Shown: positions 31,263 to 41,627 of the stretch, piece by piece | How positions within the stretch are numbered: the first letter of the stretch is position 1 | Layout of the letters: each line of letters begins with the position of its first letter | DNA from: Roridomyces roridus | Taxonomy: Eukaryota > Basidiomycota > Agaricomycetes > Agaricales > Mycenaceae | Length of the DNA: 64,000 nucleotides | Direction of reading: 5' to 3' | NCBI GenBank assembly: GCA_029378245.1 | Contig: JARKIF010000122.1 | Location: 37,372-101,371, forward strand | The notes under the pieces: generated by a model | What the model saw: only the letters and a program-made list of their open reading frames with translations | What the model was told of the DNA's origin: nothing | Database searches by the model: none | Program-made: the position numbers and the translations under genes

Positions 31263-32440
31263 CAACGCACACGTAAAGATACCAGATTGAATCGCAGCCC
31301 GCATGAGCATATTAAGCCCCTTGTTCGTGCGTCTCAGCCTTGACTTTGATTGCCCGAATGAAACGGCGTGGATTCGCGTCTTTGATTGGTAGAACCTGGC
31401 AGAAAGGATGACTGCCCCGATGCTCAGCAAATGGATTTGCACGAGAAGGCGCAACGGCGTATACTTGAGACGATGATATCAAGCGTGGCTTGGAGAGCTA
31501 GGTTCCCCTCCACCGGACCCCGGAGGTTGTCGACCTTGTCTAGTCTGAGTTTCCGCAGTGGATGTCAGAATGCAGAAGGCAAGGAACGTAGAGGTCAACG
31601 TACGTTGTCACGATCGTGGCTTGAATTGCCGCTGCCACTCCCAGTGCGCAATCTGCCAGGATTCCAACGGCCAGGAAGGCCATCAGCCATTTGTTCCCGG
31701 TGAACCTGTATATTCTGCGGCAGGTTCAATCGACACCTCGCAGAGAACCGTGCATGCTTGCCTATGCGATTGGAACGTTTGATTGATGAGAGCCAGCACC
31801 GCTGTCACTGCCCAAATTCAAAGGCCAGTAAATGCCACTCAGGAATGAACTCACTCGAGGCGCAAAGCGTCAACGTCCAGTCAATCTCTGTATGCAATCA
31901 GGGACGTGGCAACGAGCAAAATCGCTGTGCCTACGATCAATCAGCTCAGGGTGGTTGAAATCCCTGGGAATGGCCGCCAAGAGCTCAACGATGTAGCTCA
32001 GAAGCAGGAGGAAACTACCCACGCAACACAGTAGGTCCTGACATGAGAACGTCATTAGGTGAGATCAACGTTGGAGGCGTTGCTCGCACCAGGCCATGAG
32101 CGCCATCGATACGATGTGCGCTGCATTCAGGAGGTAAAGAGCGACAACACCAAGCCTGTTTGGGAAATTCAACGCATGGTATGGTGTAAATGGAGATACT
32201 GACTTGACCCAGGGCGGGTCGTCGAATCCTAAGTACCAAAGATTTAACACCTGTATATGGGATAGACGGCGGGGAGAGCGTACTTGAGTTGTAATAGGTT
32301 GAAAATTGGGAAGCTATGATGCCCCCAAAGAACGTATTCACTGCATGTGATAAGGCGTCGCCAAGGAAGGAGCAGCAAGGGCGCGACATACGCAGAACAG
32401 ACACCAGCATATAACCGACTGTGCTGTCGAATTCACCCAT
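31263..32440 (-). pseudogene. Truncated DUF6534 gene, copy 3 (mosaic)
   Basis: The start region (MGEFDSTVGYMLVSVL at 32440) and the exons down to about 32.0 kb resemble copy 1. From about 31.97 kb to 31.26 kb the sequence is nearly identical to copy 2 instead. The gene ends abruptly in the penultimate exons, just after the QSGIFT segment, where an F-box gene in the opposite orientation begins, so the last membrane segment and polar tail are gone. The intron after KS is shorter by one base than in copies 1 and 2. Expression of a functional protein is unlikely. Confidence 0.8.
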
Positions 32441-33551
32441 TAGGATATTAGTAGCGGTTTGTGGAAGGAAAGAAGGGTAGAGCGCGAATCCGAACAATGA
32501 AGTATATATACACGGGTTACGGCGCCTTGCAGGCACCCTGTTCTGTCCTCGGATTTGAAGCGGACTAGACGCCATGCAGGACCCTGTGGTGGGTCCGTGA
32601 AATCAGTCGCCGTGCGCGTGGAGGGCGGGAGTTTACACAGGAGGTATTCGAGAAGCTTGGACGCAAATGTAATATATTGCGGCTGCGACCCTGAATGCGT
32701 CCTGCCTGCCAAAGACTCGATTGTGTTCCAGAGCGATAAATATACCGTTCCGTCGAGAACAAGGAGATCGAGGGCACCTCAGTCTTGATGAATTTCCACA
32801 GATCGAGGTAGATTCAGAAAGTGGAGAGCCAGTGGATGCGTCCTGATAGCTTGAGCTTGAGCCGTCGATGGTGGTGGACGCAGAGAAAAAAGGACCGATC
32901 AGATAATCAGCAAGGACAAATATTGTTCGGCGTCCGCCACAGTACTAGTGGGAATGTCGAAAATAACGACGGTGATTGCCTTGGAGAACCATGGACCTGA
33001 GTTTTGTACATAGCACATTAGAATCATTCGACAACAAATTTAACCGCACTAGTACTCCCCCAGCACTAGTGCAACCAAGAATTCTGAATGGCACCCGTTT
33101 CATTGATGAGCGGTGAGTACTTTATGGCATATGCAGGGCTGTTCGTTCTACCTGACAGAATCTGAACTTACCTTTCAAGTCTCCCGAGTAAGAACCTGAG
33201 AACAAGCATCCATGACCGTACTTAGTCGCATCGCGCCAATGGGAATCTGCGGCATTCGCCGCGACACCGACTCGGTTTGGACGTTTCAAGGGCCCGAGCC
33301 ACAATTGAGTCTGTGGTCGGCGGCAAGCTTGCAATGGTCCTGTATCATGTCGCCAAGAGCTCTAGAGCAAGCCAAGAGGGCTGCTCCACGCCATATGATA
33401 TATATGTATGTAGCCCCATTTGAAGGCATCCAAAGATTTCTTTAACCATACGTGTTTGCCATGAATCAAACCTCGCCACAAATTTCCTGAATCTAACAAA
33501 CAAATTCAACATTCAAACAGGAAAAGACAACACAAGTATTGAACGCACCAT

Positions 33552-34467
33552 CCTCGAATTGATCTCGTCGCTGAACCAATCCACGGCGGACTGGATCTCC
33601 ACCTTGAGCCCTCGGGAACGCATCTCCCGCAATTTGTCCAGCATATCTACGACTGGTCGATGCGCTGCTTCTCCTTTGGGATCGTCGCAGCAGAACGTAT
33701 GGTCCTTCTGGATGAAGGAAATTTTGAATGACTCTAGTCGACCCACCCCGCCACTCGTTGTGACCGCGAGCAGCTCAACGAGCGGAGACAGATGAACGGC
33801 TGTCCTACATACACTCGCTGATTTCCAAGGACGATAGCGCGGGGACAAGGGGAGAGATGTCGTGCATCAAACTGAGCACCTGTTTGACCGTATCACCGTC
33901 ATCCGTGATGTTTCGACAATTGATTTCGAGGGTTCGAACGGTTGGTGAAGTCCGCAGACAGTCACGCAATGCGTTCATGTCATCCAGATCTTCGACACGA
34001 AGATGCAAATCTGCCAGAGTGCACGCCGATCTCCGGATGAGGCCCACCACTTGTTCCCCGCATATGCCTACGACCGTCTCCAGGTGGAATTTGCGGAGGG
34101 CGGGGAGAGTAAGGAAGGGGATGCTGTCATAGGTAAGGTGGCCTCATAGGATGAGGTTCTGCAAACGGGGGAGAAGGACAGGTGGAGTTGTTGCTGGGAC
34201 GACTGATACCTAGTAAACGGGGGGCCGGGATCTAGATGCGTCCATAGACGGGGCGTAGATAATGCTACTGAACGCCACGGAGAGCAGACGCTGGCGAGAA
34301 CCATGGGACTGCATCCTTCAGTTGGGTACCAGACGTGTATTGGACGAAGACTTCGGCGGTTATTTCGTCCGGCAGCGTGAGGATGGGATACACCACGGCG
34401 GCCAGTTTTCCAAGCACGTTCTCCGAACGAGTTCTGAGTTTAGTGCCGCTATGTGCCTGTCAATATT
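33552..34467 (-). pseudogene. Broken F-box/LRR protein gene, copy 2 (inverted)
   Basis: Inverted near-copy of 1196-2113. The segments SVCSPWRSVALSTPRLW (about 34.27 kb), LIRRSACTLADLHLRVEDL (33.8-34.05 kb) and VDMLDKLREMRSRGLKVEI (33.6 kb) are all present but in more than one frame. It shares most lesions with copy 1, including the break after ISECM, and has a few private substitutions. Homology ends sharply at 34467, which marks the outer end of the inverted duplication. Confidence 0.75.
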
Positions 34468-36337
34468 TGGTCAATATCGACAAGGGAGGCACGCAGGGCC
34501 GCGGAGGCCATGATGAAAGAGAAGCCGTGACACAGCCATTCCAAAATAGGAAGTACAGTGGTGAAGACACGAAATGCGATTGAAGCTACAATACCAAGAC
34601 TACCGGTATCCCAAGGCGCCCTCAGCAACCTAGTAACAAACGGGACCGCCCACGGAAACTGTCCGCCAGTTCTATACCAATCCTGCACATCACGAGGCCA
34701 GGGCCCATCCGACTTCCAAATGCTGCTCCACCCGCGCGACACAAGGCGCAACAAGGGATGGGTGCAGACAGGGCCGACCATCCTCTCCACTGTCCCTGGG
34801 CTCAATGCAGCGAGCAGGAGACTCCGACCAGCGTCCTCCTAGATCCGTGAAAACGCTGAGGGGAGGACCAATAGAAATGGCAAGCGCGCACGGAGGACGA
34901 CGAGCCTCGCGAATTAGGGTCCAGAATATGCGGAGAAAAGAGGAAGATGACGATTAGCACCTGGAGAATCTCTCCATACCACTCTCCCGATGCACGATCG
35001 CTTGCAGTAGCGGCAGGAAGACCACGGCACCCAAACCCTCCCGCCACGCGCAGCACTGGCCACGCCCGTCGTGTTTGAGCAACCAGGAACCAGTGCGGTG
35101 GGCCACTCTCGCACCTCCCGCGCTGCATAAAGATGGAAGAAGCCAGCGCGTCAATGTGGGCCACCGAGAGCGCTCGCCCCGTCTCTCGATGAGCGACGTA
35201 CTCGCTGCATCTCGGGAAGTGCTCGAATGGCCTGAGAATCAAGTCCCCGGCGAGGAGCCGGACGGCTACGCATGGGAAGCGAGCAAGAGAAGGGGCTCCC
35301 CGGGGTAGGCAGAGCGCGAGATCATCACATCGGCCGGGCGATGATTCCTGCTGGGGGGATACGGAAAGCTTCAGAAGGCACAACCCAGGACGGAGCGCCA
35401 TGCGGGAGGGAAGCAAGCAAAAACACGGGACCACACCCGGAAAGTGTCCACCACCTACTTATCAGCGTCTGGCCCGCCACGCAGCAAGGGGTGCATGCAG
35501 ACGGGCACGACCACGCTCTCGACCATCCTTGTTATCCGGTCCCCACAGGGCTTGCGAAGAATCTGACGATCATGGAAAGGAAGGTCGAGGCCGCATTGGG
35601 ATGGAATGACGAGTAGCATCGTCTGATGGGGTGATTCAGAGTGCAGAGAAGTAGAGGCTCCGTTTGCTCTGGACCGTCCTTGGGTATCGTGGATGGGTAG
35701 GGCTTGCGCCGCTGCGAGGGACGGCTCCCCAGGCACACGACGAGGAGCGCCTGAAGAGGAGGGAAGGCATGCTGGCCGGCAAAAGGCAGATCATAGAAGA
35801 TGGTTTTACTGAAGGCAGGGTCAGAGGGGATGAGCAGGCAGTTCTGGTGGATGCGTACGAGTAACGCTAACGAGCCACCGAGTCACAGCCCATCTACTTG
35901 AGCTCGTGATCCGTCATCCTTGTCGGCGCAGCAATGAATTTGCGGGACGGCAAGTCAAGTACGTCACTGGGAGGTCGTCAGAAACCGAGGGGGGATGGAC
36001 GTAGTGGGACGTACGCCGTATGTATAGGAGGCTCATGAAGACTATCTGGTGGATAGAAGGCGACTATACGAGTCCATCCTCTGGAAGATCGGGGTGAGTT
36101 GATGTCAAAAAGAGAGAGAGAAGGATATGCGTACCATGTCCCTTTAGGCCCCAGCGATAGGTTTTTCCATGGGAAACAGGGCAGAAAGTCATCCAGATAA
36201 CGAGGCTTCAAGGCCGTTGACGAGTCTCAGCCTTAAGGCGCGGATTTGGCTTGTGGTGGTCGCTGGCCAATCGCTGGCAAAGCAGTTTCGGTTTTGATCC
36301 GTCCTTCTTCAGTCTTCTTCCTCGACCATCATTTCAA
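34468..36337. other. No gene recognised; unidentified minus-strand open frames
   Basis: Two long frames on the minus strand, 34449-34805 and 34802-35434, overlap slightly and show real-looking stretches (for example RLVSRGWSSIWKSDGPWPRD and WYGEILQVLIVIFLFSPHIL), but I cannot assign a family. A motif reading PVC-HPLLR occurs in both 34.75 kb and 35.5 kb regions, suggesting an internal repeat or two decayed copies of one gene. The plus strand has no candidate before 36338. Confidence 0.35.
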
Positions 36338-37325
36338 ATGGCGACGCGCAAGGACGACGCACGCATCGTCAAGAAGGAGGAAGAACAACCAGCGAATCTA
36401 CCTGCAGCTGCCACGACATCCTCATCATCCTCGCACTCCTCTCAATTCCACCCTTTCCTGCATCGGCTCGGGATTCAGGACCTCGTCGAAAACCCCAAAC
36501 GATGGAGAGCTGCGGAACACGAAAAGACCCGAAAGAATGTAGCGTGCATCGCAGAGGGCTTGGGAGCTCTCGACCAGGACATGACGCGTCTCTCGTGTGC
36601 ACTCACGGCCGCGATGCAGGGTACGACATCTTTCTACTGCTCGCTAGCCACGCTGAGCTCCTTCTACAGGCTTTCAAGGTCAAGTCGTCGGATTAACAGC
36701 ACATGTCCAAGATGGCGTGTCAAAGACCGAGCTCGTTACTGCAGTCACCAACCTCTCGAATCATACACACGAGCTCACCGCCGCTGTCCGGAGCGTGTAC
36801 AACCGCGTAGCAGCCCTCGAACACGCCGTTTCCGAACCATTGTCTCGTTTACCCGCACTGGAGGAGGAGGTCCACAGTCTCCGTGCCACCATGCAGGCGA
36901 TTCTCAACGAGAGAGCTGCTACTGCTCCTCCTTCGCAGCTCAACGGAAACGGGAAACGTTCCCGTGAAGTTGAGGCCAATGAACTCGGACGCAACCTCCG
37001 TCCCAACAACTGCGTGCCCACTCATAGCCCTCTCGCGAGTTCTCCCACTACCCATGTTGTGCCTCCTCCCCGCCGCCAACCTTCCTATCCCGGCCACCAG
37101 CAGCAGATGCGCCCGCCCCAGGCTCGCGCCCCGCCGCTTCATTCCGTTGCGCATTCAGGCCCGAATCGTCCCCAGCAGCATGTCTCATACCCTTCTGAAT
37201 ATCCATTGCCGTCGAATTCGCAGTACCCACACCAAACCTACTCCCCAGAAACGCTGTACCGGAACCCTCTGAATCAGAACCAACCTCATCCTGCAGCGCG
37301 TGGTGACTTCTATCGCTATGAGTAG
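36338..37325 (+). CDS. Coiled-coil protein with Pro/Gln-rich tail, unknown function
   Basis: Two exons (36338-36620 and 36670-37325) joined across a 49-nt phase-1 intron give about 312 residues. The start is MATRKDDARIVKKEEEQPA, followed by a Ser-rich stretch and a short conserved-looking segment (FLHRLGIQDLVENPKRW). A long helical heptad region then spans the intron (GFQGQVVGLTAHVQDGVSK, then HELTAAVRSVYNRVAALEHA and LEEEVHSLRATMQAILNER). The last 120 residues are rich in Pro, Gln, Tyr and His, ending GDFYRYE. No enzyme motif, signal peptide or membrane segment is seen. The region resembles chromatin- or RNA-associated scaffold proteins only in general composition. It is convergent with TFIIA gamma, the two stops lying about 300 bp apart. 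Confidence 0.7.
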
Positions 37326-37575
37326 CGCGTAGATGTCCTGAGCGTTTATTCGTTCTCTGCATCGAAACTCGATCCTCTTTATTCATGCCTCCTCTGCATC
37401 AGAAATACCACACGACCCATCGCATTTTACTTCATCGTTCCCGTCCAAATTCATCCTCGATATGTAGCACTTCTTGTGTACGTACGCACCTCGTCCAAGC
37501 CACTGTATATGTTGCCCTCGTGTACTTAGAACCAATACAATACATGTAACAAATGGGAATACAAAATTGTCAATG

Positions 37576-37675
37576 TCTAATCTACCCACGTTTCCCGCGT
37601 CGACTCCCCGGAATAACCTCTCCCGTCTAATCTACCCACGTTTCCCGCGTCGACTCCCCGGAATAACCTCTCCCG
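37576..37675. repeat. Perfect 2 x 50-bp tandem repeat across the TFIIA gamma stop
   Basis: The unit beginning TCTAATCTACCCACGTTTCC occurs twice without mismatch, at 37576-37625 and 37626-37675. The stop codon (37632-37634) and the last 13 or so codons fall in the gene-proximal copy; the other copy is 3' untranslated. Confidence 0.9.
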
Positions 37676-38200
37676 TCTCAGGATCCACCCCCAGATCTAA
37701 CGCAACCGCGTCCCCATGCTTGCAGGCCACGATCTTGACTCGGGACGTCGACACCGTCTGTTTATTGTGCATCTTGAAGGTCGCGTCGCGGAGGGAAAAG
37801 TACCAGACGTCGACGCAGTTGCGGTACGTGCGAAGGTGGCCCTGAGTTCAATTCATTCGATTCAGAACCAAGGAAAGGAAAGGAGAGGAAAGGAGAGGAG
37901 AGTGGACGCACCTTGATACTTGCGCGCGCGTCAATGTTGGCCATCGCGTCGGCCAGGGCTCGGTCAAACTGCGTCGGTGAGTAACCCGGGAGGAGGCGGA
38001 GGAAAAGATCGTACGTACCTCAGCGAGAACGATCCTCCCGAGCTCTTCCGTGATTTCGCCAGAACGCACGTAGTCGTCGACCGAGTCGCACAGCGCGATT
38101 CCGAGACTATCATACAGGGCAACGTTACCAGCAGCAGTGGAGTGAGGGAAGATTTGGCTCACGGCGAGCCACGATAAATCTCGTAGAAAGTTGAAGGCAT
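37632..38200 (-). CDS. TOA2: Transcription initiation factor IIA, small (gamma) subunit
   Basis: Four exons on the minus strand give about 115 residues, close to yeast Toa2. The start at 38200 gives MPSTFYEIYRGSP, joined across a 56-nt intron to LGIALCDSVDDYVRSGEI and then, after a second intron, FDRALADAMANIDARASIK. After a third intron come LRTYRNCVDVWYFSLRDATF and VSTSRVKIVACKHGD. The N-terminal half is the TFIIA four-helix bundle and the C-terminal half the beta-barrel that contacts TBP and DNA upstream of the TATA box. All junctions keep the frame. The stop lies inside the upstream copy of a 50-bp tandem repeat. A single-copy housekeeping gene, intact. Confidence 0.92.
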
Positions 38201-38260
38201 GTGTATTCGGCGAGTTTGGAGGGCGTGGTGGGTGTGGGTTGGAGGAGAGAGAGAGGGATT

Positions 38261-39268
38261 TTGATGATCGTGATTGGCCATCAAATCAATCACTCTTTCT
38301 CCTCGCCCTGCTTCCCGCCAGAACTAGAAAGAGAAATCTTTGAGACTTCGGCGCTTCTGCATCCAAAGAGTATCCTACGCCTTCTTCTTGTCGCTCACCG
38401 GGTCCTTGAGTGGTATGTGTGGAACCACTCGGCACTCACGCCGGAGACTGCATTGACATCTGTAGGACCGAGCCTCTGCTTTACAGAGTTCTATCCTTGA
38501 ATGCCTCCACCAAGCACTCTATCCTCATCCCGCTCCCGCCGATTTCTTTCACAAAAACGTGCACCACGTCTTGGTCGATCTCGACGGGGTCGTTGTCGAG
38601 GAGCTGCTGAAATTGGCCCTCGAACTCGGGTCTCTTTCCTTAGTCTCCACTCCAGTAGAATCATGGACCACCCTCCGCAAGTCTATCCAGCCCCTGACGC
38701 TACTCTCGCCGCTCTCTGTCCGGTTCCAGACCATCATGGGCACCATGGATCTCCAGTTTCCCTTTTACGCGTCCATCACGCATCTGGACCTATTCGATCC
38801 CGAGCTGGAGCCATCCCTTTTACTCGGCCTCGCATCGCTCCCCTCTCTCACTCATTTGGCTGCATCCATCTTCACCGTCGCCCCGAACCAGTTCATGCAG
38901 GTTCTCGAGACCTGTAAAAAGCTGCTGATTCTGGTTCTCATGGACACAGATTGCGAGCGGTCGTTCGAATTCGAGCCCCCGGCCGACGATGACCGTTGTA
39001 TGCTCATGGGGCTGGCGAACGAGCGGTACAAGGTTGACTGGGAACGAGGAGCACGGGGAGGCCTGGATTTCTGGGCGCGTGCGGAGAAGTTCCTTGCTAA
39101 GAAACGGCGCGGGGAAATTGAACCGAGTTCGTTGGCTCCCTCTTCGTATTTGGTCCCTCTGATCTGGTTGAAACAGAGTCTCGTTGTTGGATTCTTCCAC
39201 AGGACGGAATCTGAAATGCCAATAGAGTTGGCTACGTTTCGTTCCGGCGGCATGGTTTATACAAAAAG
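38261..39268 (+). pseudogene. Small F-box-like gene, copy 1 (frameshifted)
   Basis: The N-terminus reads PCFPPELEREIFETSALLHP, an F-box-like motif typical of small agaric proteins, then RLLLVAHRVLEW, an intron (TG|GTATGT...TGTAG|G) and TEPLLYRVLSLN. A 10-bp deletion near 38532, relative to the copy at 41.6 kb, breaks the frame; the rest is open from 38559 with LTLLSPLSVRFQTIMG, LDLFDPELEPSLLLGLASLP and DWERGARGGLDFWARAEKFL. The ATG present in the other copies (ATGGAGCCCTGC) has been lost; an alternative ATG lies upstream at about 38263. The C-terminal 60 codons after IEPSSLAP are unrelated to the paralogues. Confidence 0.75.
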
Positions 39269-39926
39269 AACTCCCCACAACTCACATCCGTCGGCAAAAA
39301 AGTGCACTTCCGGGAACTTGAAGCTGTAGAATTGACTGCGGTTTGAACAACTGTCAGCCTCAGATGGACTTTCTTCCCAAGTACACTCATCTCGCGGGGT
39401 GAAGGGCTTTATCAACAACTTTCTCAGTGCAGCTCTTCGTTTCCATTCCCCGATGACAGCTGATAGATATGCAGGTTTCTCGACAGTTAGAGGATTGAGC
39501 GCTTGAGCTCCAATTTCCGGGGATGACACGTCTCCCCGGCAGAGCCGACTTAGAAACACACCCTGGGTGGCTGCTGTTCCCTCATTCGCTCATCTACTCT
39601 CTCCAAACTGTTGGCCATCGTACTCCTTCCTTAGGCAGTCCTTTCCTTCACCGGCTCTCCATTTTCCATCACTTGTTCAAGAATCAAGCATCCACATCTT
39701 TACAGCCTTCTTGACAGACAAAATGGTGTTATCACGCGAGGTACGAGCGACAACTGATATATGATAAAGCGTCTGCCAAGTTGCTGTCGAGAGAGACTAG
39801 TTATAATCCTAAGGAACAGAACGCGTCTTCGCAGAGCTTGACCACCACCGTCTTGACGATGTCACAACTCGCTAGTATAGTGGGTCTTTTCGTCTTGTTG
39901 ACTCTCAGACTAACACTTTCTTCAAG
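39269..39926. other. Intergenic, promoter side of the 39.9-kb F-box gene
   Basis: No coding region recognised. Pyrimidine-rich stretches near 39600-39700 and 39900 precede the F-box ATG at 39927. Confidence 0.5.
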
Positions 39927-41402
39927 ATGGACTTGCCTGTCCCGCTGTCTTCGCCGTGTAGACCTAGCCTCTTGACAAGCAACGAGGCTCCTTCCGCCGC
40001 AGAGCTTCCACCCATTCGCGACTTCATCACTCAAGAACAGTCGACTCTAGATGCTCTCAACGCTCATATCGAGCAGCTTGTATCGCGCCGCGATGCCACC
40101 GTGGACAGTATTCGACGACACGTCGCCGTGTTATCGCCCACTCGTCGCATCCACGCAGACGTGTGGTGCGAAATCTTTTCCTGGGTGGCATTTACCCGCA
40201 AAGTAGGCGATCAGGAGATACCATGTCCCCGTTGGCGTCTGGCTCATATTTGCCGGTCCTGGAGGGAGATTACACTCTCCAGCCCTCTGCTCTGGAGCAC
40301 CGTCGATATCGTACAGCCTGCGTGGAACGTGTCCGTTCTGGACACACACCCAATGCCCATGATCCAATGCCAACTTCTCCGAGTGTCCAATGCCCCACTG
40401 GATGTGTCCCTCGATATCTGGCACGCGAACGAAGCTGAAATGGCTTTGCTCGACGTACTCATGTCGCACTCTCATCGCTGGGGAACTTTCAATGTCTGTA
40501 TCCGGCATGTTAGCGGGGTGAGGGACGTCCTCCTCCGCTTGGAGAATATTCGAGGCCGGATACCCCAGTTGCGGACCTTTGATCTGTCCCTCAAATTCAG
40601 CTACTACTACGGGGAGGAACCCTGTAATTTCCTTTCCGTAGCTCCGGCGCTACGGAAAGTTTCCCTCATGGACCACAGGCCTTCGTGTTTACCCCGTTTC
40701 AACCTACCATGGGCGCAGATAACCCATTACCGAGGCGCGTTCAAAAAAGACATGCAGCTTGACATCTTGTCTGCTGCTCGCAACCTCATTGAATGCGACC
40801 TTAGCTTTCGTGATACATATTCCCCTCCGTCTTACGACGTCGGCACTATGGTCACACTACCCCATTTACGACGCCTTCGCTTTGACGTCAGGGAGGAAGC
40901 AGACTTCCTCAACCATCTCTCAGCACCTTTGCTGCAAGAAGCACACATAAGGGGGCAGCTTGATCCTATCCTTCCATTTGTTCAACGCTCCGAGACCTTG
41001 ACAAAGCTTGTCATCCAGGATGCCTACAGTAACAACCCAGATACTATCCCCGGCATTCTCCAAACTTCCCCCAATCTCGAAACACTCATTTACATGCCTC
41101 TCGACCCCGAGGATTCGGAGCCGGTTTGGCTCGCCATGACCGTATCAGACCATAAACTCGATCTTTGCCCTCATCTCGAATTCCTCGGGTGGACCTGGGA
41201 CGGCCAAGTCGCACTCGAACCACTTTTCGGCATGATCCAGTCAAGGACGACATCGGACGATTGGCTCACTGTGCGTTTGCTCGTTGAAACCCAAGTTCAA
41301 GAGCACGAGATAGGGGAAAGGTTCCGGGCGGTAGATACTCTGGGCCTCGATATCGACGTGTCGAGCGTGCAGGATAGTCGAGACCTTGTAGGTGAGTGGT
41401 GA
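39927..41402 (+). CDS. F-box protein, 491 residues, intact
   Basis: A single uninterrupted exon. The product starts MDLPVPLSSPCRPSLLTSNE, has a coiled coil at about residues 30-65 (FITQEQSTLDALNAHIEQL), an F-box-like domain at 65-115 (RRIHADVWCEIFSWVAFTR, then RLAHICRSWREITLSSPLLW) and a leucine-rich tail with LPWAQITHYRG, LDILSAARNLIECDL and LEFLGWTWDGQ, ending DSRDLVGEW. F-box proteins bind Skp1 and present substrates to SCF ubiquitin ligase; the expanded agaric families are thought to recognise varied targets. The inverted paralogue at 58.5-60.05 kb has the same length and ending. A (C/T)-rich leader precedes the ATG. Confidence 0.85.
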   Translation: MDLPVPLSSPCRPSLLTSNEAPSAAELPPIRDFITQEQSTLDALNAHIEQLVSRRDATVDSIRRHVAVLSPTRRIHADVWCEIFSWVAFTRKVGDQEIPCPRWRLAHICRSWREITLSSPLLWSTVDIVQPAWNVSVLDTHPMPMIQCQLLRVSNAPLDVSLDIWHANEAEMALLDVLMSHSHRWGTFNVCIRHVSGVRDVLLRLENIRGRIPQLRTFDLSLKFSYYYGEEPCNFLSVAPALRKVSLMDHRPSCLPRFNLPWAQITHYRGAFKKDMQLDILSAARNLIECDLSFRDTYSPPSYDVGTMVTLPHLRRLRFDVREEADFLNHLSAPLLQEAHIRGQLDPILPFVQRSETLTKLVIQDAYSNNPDTIPGILQTSPNLETLIYMPLDPEDSEPVWLAMTVSDHKLDLCPHLEFLGWTWDGQVALEPLFGMIQSRTTSDDWLTVRLLVETQVQEHEIGERFRAVDTLGLDIDVSSVQDSRDLVGEW

Positions 41403-41627
41403 AGTAGCTGCACTGAGGAAGTAGTACGGTGTACGCCCTCTGTTGTTCTAAAATTTCTTGCTGTCGCCACCCAATATATACTTCAAAGGAAATTGGAGGG
41501 CTTGTGAGTATACTTGCACCGACTTCTCCTCACACGCGTTATCCACAACTTTTGGTTGGGGTTGGAGTCTGAATTCAACATCAAGGGACAGCTTGATCGA
41601 TGATCCGGGCACCTTCATCTCCGATTC

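Larger units (their letters stand above)
30190..34467. repeat. Inverted mosaic duplication of the 1.2-6.6 kb region
   Basis: Read on the minus strand from 34467 the block gives: F-box/LRR remnant, spacer, DUF6534, then an F-box gene, the same order as 1196-6640. A deletion has joined the DUF6534 gene (equivalent of about 8455) directly to the F-box gene (equivalent of about 5577). The DUF6534 part switches from copy-1-like to copy-2-like sequence at about 31.97 kb. Confidence 0.8.
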
